Source: Methylophilus medardensis (GTDB lineage: Bacteria; Pseudomonadota; Gammaproteobacteria; Burkholderiales; Methylophilaceae). Taken from it: DNA of 64,000 bases. Below the pieces are notes generated by a model. The model was not told the origin of the DNA and did no database searches. It saw nothing but the letters and a program-made list of their open reading frames with translations. Shown here piece after piece: positions 60,937-64,000 of this stretch (the stretch's first letter is position 1; the number at the start of each line of letters is the position of its first letter). The stretch lies in the NCBI RefSeq assembly GCF_006363915.1, contig NZ_CP040946.1; one strand, 5' to 3'. The position numbers and the translations under genes are program-made.

Positions 60937-63507
60937 TTATTCTTCGTTGCCTTCAACGTCATCGTCAGTTTCAACTACTTTTTCTAAGCCTGACAATTTT
61001 TCACCTTCGCCCAGATTAATCAAGGTCACGCCTTGTGCTGCGCGACCCATATCACGAATCTCTTTGACCCGCGTACGAATCAATACACCACCCGTGGTGA
61101 TCAACATGATTTCATCTTCTGCGCTCACCAGTCTGGCCGCAATGGCTAAGCCATTACGCTCGCTAATGGCGATGGCTTTAACGCCTTGGGTGCCACGGCC
61201 TGAATGACGGAACTCAGACAACACGGTGCGCTTACCGTAACCGTTTTCAGTCGCAACCAACACAGACTGCTGATCATTTTCAGCAATCAGCAGAGACAAC
61301 ACCTGCTGCTTAGCTGCGAGTTTCATGCCACGCACGCCGCGCGTCGCCCGGCCCATCGGGCGCACATCATCTTCAGTGAACCAGACCGCTTTACCACCGT
61401 TGGATACCAGCACGATATCGTTGGCACCATTGGTCACTTCAGCACCGATCAGATAGTCGCCTTCGTCGAGGTTAATCGCGATAATGCCGGACTTACGAGG
61501 ATTGGCGAATTCGGTTAACGCTGTTTTCTTGACCGTACCCATCGCCGTTGCCATGAAGACAAAGTGGCTTTCGTCAAACTCTTTCACGGGCAAGATAGCG
61601 TTAATTTTCTCGCCCTCTTCGAGTGGGAACAGGTTCACAATCGGCTTACCGCGGCTGACACGACTGCCTTGTGGTACTTCATAGACTTTCAACCAGTAGA
61701 CACGTCCACGGCTGCTGAAACACAGGATGTAATCATGTGTATTGGCGACAAACATCTTGTCGATGAAGTCGTCCTCTTTGGTAGCAGCTGCTTGTTTGCC
61801 GCGACCACCACGTTTTTGCGCACGATATTCATCTAATGGCTGTGACTTGACATAGCCCGTATGTGACAAAGTAACGACAACATCTTGTGGCGTAATCAGA
61901 TCTTCAAGAGACAGGTCCTGTGTGTTTTGCTCGATTTCTGAACGACGTTTGTCGCCAAATTGTTTCTGAATTTCATTTAACTCATCGACAATAATCGCGG
62001 TCACACGCTCAGGTTTAGCGAGAATATCCAGCAAATCAGCAATGACATCCATCACTTCTTTATACTCATTAACGATCTTATCCTGCTCAAGACCAGTCAA
62101 GCGTTGCAAGCGCATTTGGAGAATTTCTTGCGCCTGGACGTCAGACAGTCGATAACCCTCTGGGGTCATGCCAAAGTCTACCGACAAGCCTTCTGGACGA
62201 GAGGCTTCCATGGCCGCGCGTCTAAGCATTTCTTCAACTACTGGCGAGTTCCAGGTGCGTAACATCAACTCTTTTTTCGCTTCTGGTGGCGTCGGTGCAG
62301 CTTTAATGATCGCAATCATCTCATCTACGTTAGCCAGCGCAACTGCCAAGCCTTCAAGCACATGGCCCCGATCGCGGGCTTTGCGCAGCTCAAACACGGT
62401 GCGGCGTGTGACCACTTCACGACGATGACGCAAAAAGGCTTCAAGCATTTGCTTGAGGTTGAGCAAGCGCGGCTGCCCATCCATTAGGGCCACCATGTTC
62501 ATACCAAAGGTGTCTTGCAATTGGGTTTGTTTGTAGAGGTTGTTTAAAATCACCTCTGGGACTTCGCCCCGCTTGAGTTCAATCACTACGCGCATGCCTG
62601 ATTTATCAGACTCATCGCGTAAATCAGAAATACCCTCGATTTTTTTCTCGTTGACCAGTTCCGCGATTTTTTCAATCAAGGTTTTCTTGTTCACCTGATA
62701 CGGTAACTCGTCAATGATGATGGACTGACGACCCCCTTTATCGAGATCTTCAAAGTGGGTGCGGCCCCGCATCACGACGCGGCCGCGGCCGGTGCGGTAG
62801 CCCTCTTTCACACCTACCGTGCCGTAAATAATCCCAGCGGTCGGGAAATCAGGTGCGGGGATGTATTCGATCAATTCATCGACACTGATTTCAGGGTTTT
62901 TCAGCACTGCAAAGCAGGCATTTAACACTTCGTTCAGGTTGTGTGGCGGAATGTTGGTCGCCATGCCCACGGCAATCCCCGAGCTACCGTTAATCAGCAG
63001 ATTGGGAATACGGGTTGGCATGATCAGCGGCTCTTGTTCGCTGCCGTCATAGTTAGGACCAAAGTCTACAGTCTCTTTTTCGATATCAGCCAACAGCTCG
63101 TGCGCAATTTTGGACATGCGAATTTCGGTGTAACGCATCGCAGCCGCGTTGTCGCCATCCACCGAACCAAAGTTACCCTGACCATCGACCAGCATGTAGC
63201 GCAGAGAGAAATCTTGCGCCATGCGCACGATGGTGTCGTACACAGCCGTGTCGCCGTGCGGGTGGTATTTACCGATCACGTCACCGACAATACGGGCAGA
63301 TTTTTTGTAAGGCTTGTTGTAGTCATTTGACAACTCGTGCATCGCAAACAACACGCGGCGGTGCACAGGCTTGAGACCATCACGCACATCAGGAAGCGCA
63401 CGCCCGACGATCACGCTCATGGCGTAATCGAGGTAGCTCCGACGCATCTCGTCTTCTAAGCTGATAGGTAACGTTTCTTTGGCAAATTGATCTGGAGACT
63501 GACTCAT
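60937..63507 (-). CDS. gyrA: DNA gyrase subunit A
   Basis: An 856-residue type II topoisomerase subunit. The N-terminal breakage-reunion domain has RRSYLDYAMSVIVGRALPDV, HPHGDTAVYDTIVRMAQDFS and the catalytic Tyr in AAAMRYTEIRM near residue 120. The C-terminal domain is the six-bladed wrapping propeller, with the GyrA box QKRGGRGKQAA near residue 560. The position equivalent to E. coli Ser83 is Thr and Asp87 is retained, a common natural state. It heads the operon with serC, pheA, hisC and aroG. Confidence 0.97.
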   Translation of the reverse strand: MSQSPDQFAKETLPISLEDEMRRSYLDYAMSVIVGRALPDVRDGLKPVHRRVLFAMHELSNDYNKPYKKSARIVGDVIGKYHPHGDTAVYDTIVRMAQDFSLRYMLVDGQGNFGSVDGDNAAAMRYTEIRMSKIAHELLADIEKETVDFGPNYDGSEQEPLIMPTRIPNLLINGSSGIAVGMATNIPPHNLNEVLNACFAVLKNPEISVDELIEYIPAPDFPTAGIIYGTVGVKEGYRTGRGRVVMRGRTHFEDLDKGGRQSIIIDELPYQVNKKTLIEKIAELVNEKKIEGISDLRDESDKSGMRVVIELKRGEVPEVILNNLYKQTQLQDTFGMNMVALMDGQPRLLNLKQMLEAFLRHRREVVTRRTVFELRKARDRGHVLEGLAVALANVDEMIAIIKAAPTPPEAKKELMLRTWNSPVVEEMLRRAAMEASRPEGLSVDFGMTPEGYRLSDVQAQEILQMRLQRLTGLEQDKIVNEYKEVMDVIADLLDILAKPERVTAIIVDELNEIQKQFGDKRRSEIEQNTQDLSLEDLITPQDVVVTLSHTGYVKSQPLDEYRAQKRGGRGKQAAATKEDDFIDKMFVANTHDYILCFSSRGRVYWLKVYEVPQGSRVSRGKPIVNLFPLEEGEKINAILPVKEFDESHFVFMATAMGTVKKTALTEFANPRKSGIIAINLDEGDYLIGAEVTNGANDIVLVSNGGKAVWFTEDDVRPMGRATRGVRGMKLAAKQQVLSLLIAENDQQSVLVATENGYGKRTVLSEFRHSGRGTQGVKAIAISERNGLAIAARLVSAEDEIMLITTGGVLIRTRVKEIRDMGRAAQGVTLINLGEGEKLSGLEKVVETDDDVEGNEE

Positions 63508-63759
63508 TCTTGACCCAATTTATAGTTAAAAGTTATCTCGCGATTTTAGCATATTAAGCGCAATCCGGCGCGCCTAATCACGGCTGGGGGCCAAGTGGGC
63601 ATGAAAAAAAACCACGATTTGGTCACTTTTATTAGCTGAAATCTTTCGCCTTAAATAACAAACGACACTGACAGGACTTCCTGATCAGTGCCGATGAAGT
63701 AGCTAAAAAAACCCGCGTAATTAAAAATCAAGCGCCAGCCTAAAAGCTATTTGAACCTA
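63508..63759. other. Spacer between gyrA and metZ
   Basis: No gene is seen in these 252 bases. The spacer should hold the gyrA promoter, but I cannot single out a clear -35/-10 pair. It also carries the hairpin described next, which probably ends metZ transcription. Confidence 0.5.
63666..63690 (-). terminator. Possible terminator of metZ
   Basis: CACTGACAGGA pairs with TCCTG(A)TCAGTG with one bulged base, and on the minus strand the stem is followed by TCGTTTGTTATTT. The T run is imperfect. Confidence 0.45.
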
Positions 63760-64000
63760 TTACTGTTGCGTGAGTAACTGCAAGTCTGCTTTCAAATCCT
63801 CAATATGCTCCAAACCGACCGCAATTCTGACCAGATTATCCTTGATGCCAGAGGCAGCTCTTGCCTCTGGGCTGACGCGGCTATGCGTGGTGGTGGCAGG
63901 ATGTGTGATGGTGGATTTTACATCGCCCAGGTTTGCCGTGATTGAGATAAGGCGCGTGGCATCAATCACCGCCCATGCTGCCTCCTTCTGGGTTTGGCCC
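63760..64000 (-). CDS. metZ: O-succinylhomoserine sulfhydrylase, C-terminal part
   Basis: The last 79 or so residues of a Cys/Met-metabolism PLP enzyme; the gene continues beyond the window. The segment VIDATRLISITANLGDVKST followed by THPATTTHSRVSPEARAASG and LVRIAVGLEHIEDLKADL is characteristic of MetZ/cystathionine gamma-synthase ends, with the substrate-phosphate Arg retained. MetZ is preferred because betaproteobacteria use direct sulfhydrylation and the ITANLGD form is typical of it. The PLP lysine lies outside the window. Confidence 0.9.
   Translation of the reverse strand, partial: GQTQKEAAWAVIDATRLISITANLGDVKSTITHPATTTHSRVSPEARAASGIKDNLVRIAVGLEHIEDLKADLQLLTQQ

Noticed and set aside
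63240..63275. Thr at the quinolone-resistance position of GyrA
   Set aside because: Thr instead of Ser is a common natural state and Asp87 is kept, so no resistance mutation can be claimed.
1..64000. Insertion sequences, prophage, CRISPR or tRNA genes
   Set aside because: No transposase, integrase, spaced direct repeats or tRNA cloverleaf was recognised anywhere.

Overview
The window looks like a chromosomal segment of a methylotrophic betaproteobacterium of the Methylophilaceae type (Methylotenera, Methylophilus, Methylobacillus or a relative). The reasons are a tetrahydromethanopterin (H4MPT)-linked C1 gene cluster, pqqBCDE, a methanolan-like exopolysaccharide locus with exosortase B, and the betaproteobacterial order gyrA-serC-pheA-hisC. 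The genus is inferred; no rRNA is present. Gene density is high, with no tRNA, rRNA, CRISPR array, transposase or phage gene seen.

Layout. 1-6.4 kb (+): a lipid-modification operon (FAD oxidoreductase fragment, DUF1365, cyclopropane-fatty-acid-synthase type methyltransferase), then mnmC and a TPR/GT41 glycosyltransferase. 6.4-8.5 kb: a DMT permease divergent from dapC. 8.6-9.7 kb (-): two small PEP-CTERM proteins, with a sigma-54-like promoter in front of the pair. 10-15.9 kb (-): sugar-nucleotide supply (phosphomannomutase, ManC, GalE, Ugd) and a WecG/TagA-type transferase. 16.1-19.7 kb (+): a GMC oxidoreductase, an SDR epimerase-like protein and an acyltransferase. 19.8-38.4 kb (-): two more acyltransferases, glycosyltransferases, a secreted protein of unknown function, a second GMC oxidoreductase, a Wzy-like polymerase, a Wzx-like flippase, EpsI, exosortase B, EpsG, EpsF, EpsE, EpsD and an EpsL-like barrel. 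38.7-40.1 kb (+): the initiating sugar-phosphate transferase EpsB.

Together 8.6-40 kb reads as one Wzx/Wzy-type exopolysaccharide system. EpsB loads the first sugar on undecaprenyl phosphate, about four other transferases extend it, Wzx and Wzy flip and polymerise, EpsF/EpsG/EpsE control length and export, and XrtB with EpsI would process PEP-CTERM proteins. The GMC/SDR/acyltransferase block probably tailors the sugar. EpsG lacks the Walker A lysine, so classic BY-kinase control is doubtful.

40.1-47.5 kb (-): miaA and a cluster for H4MPT-linked formaldehyde oxidation and cofactor synthesis (beta-RFAP synthase, MtdB, Mch, two ATP-grasp proteins, a CitG-like protein, a pterin carbinolamine dehydratase-like protein). 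47.6-50.9 kb (+): ppsA and its regulator ppsR. 50.9-53 kb (-): a protein with an internal duplication and no recognised family, and a Bcr/CflA transporter. 53-56.3 kb (-): pqqBCDE without an adjacent pqqA; its leader holds nested inverted repeats. 56.5-63.5 kb (-): gyrA-serC-pheA-hisC-aroG, ending in a strong terminator. The end of metZ closes the window.
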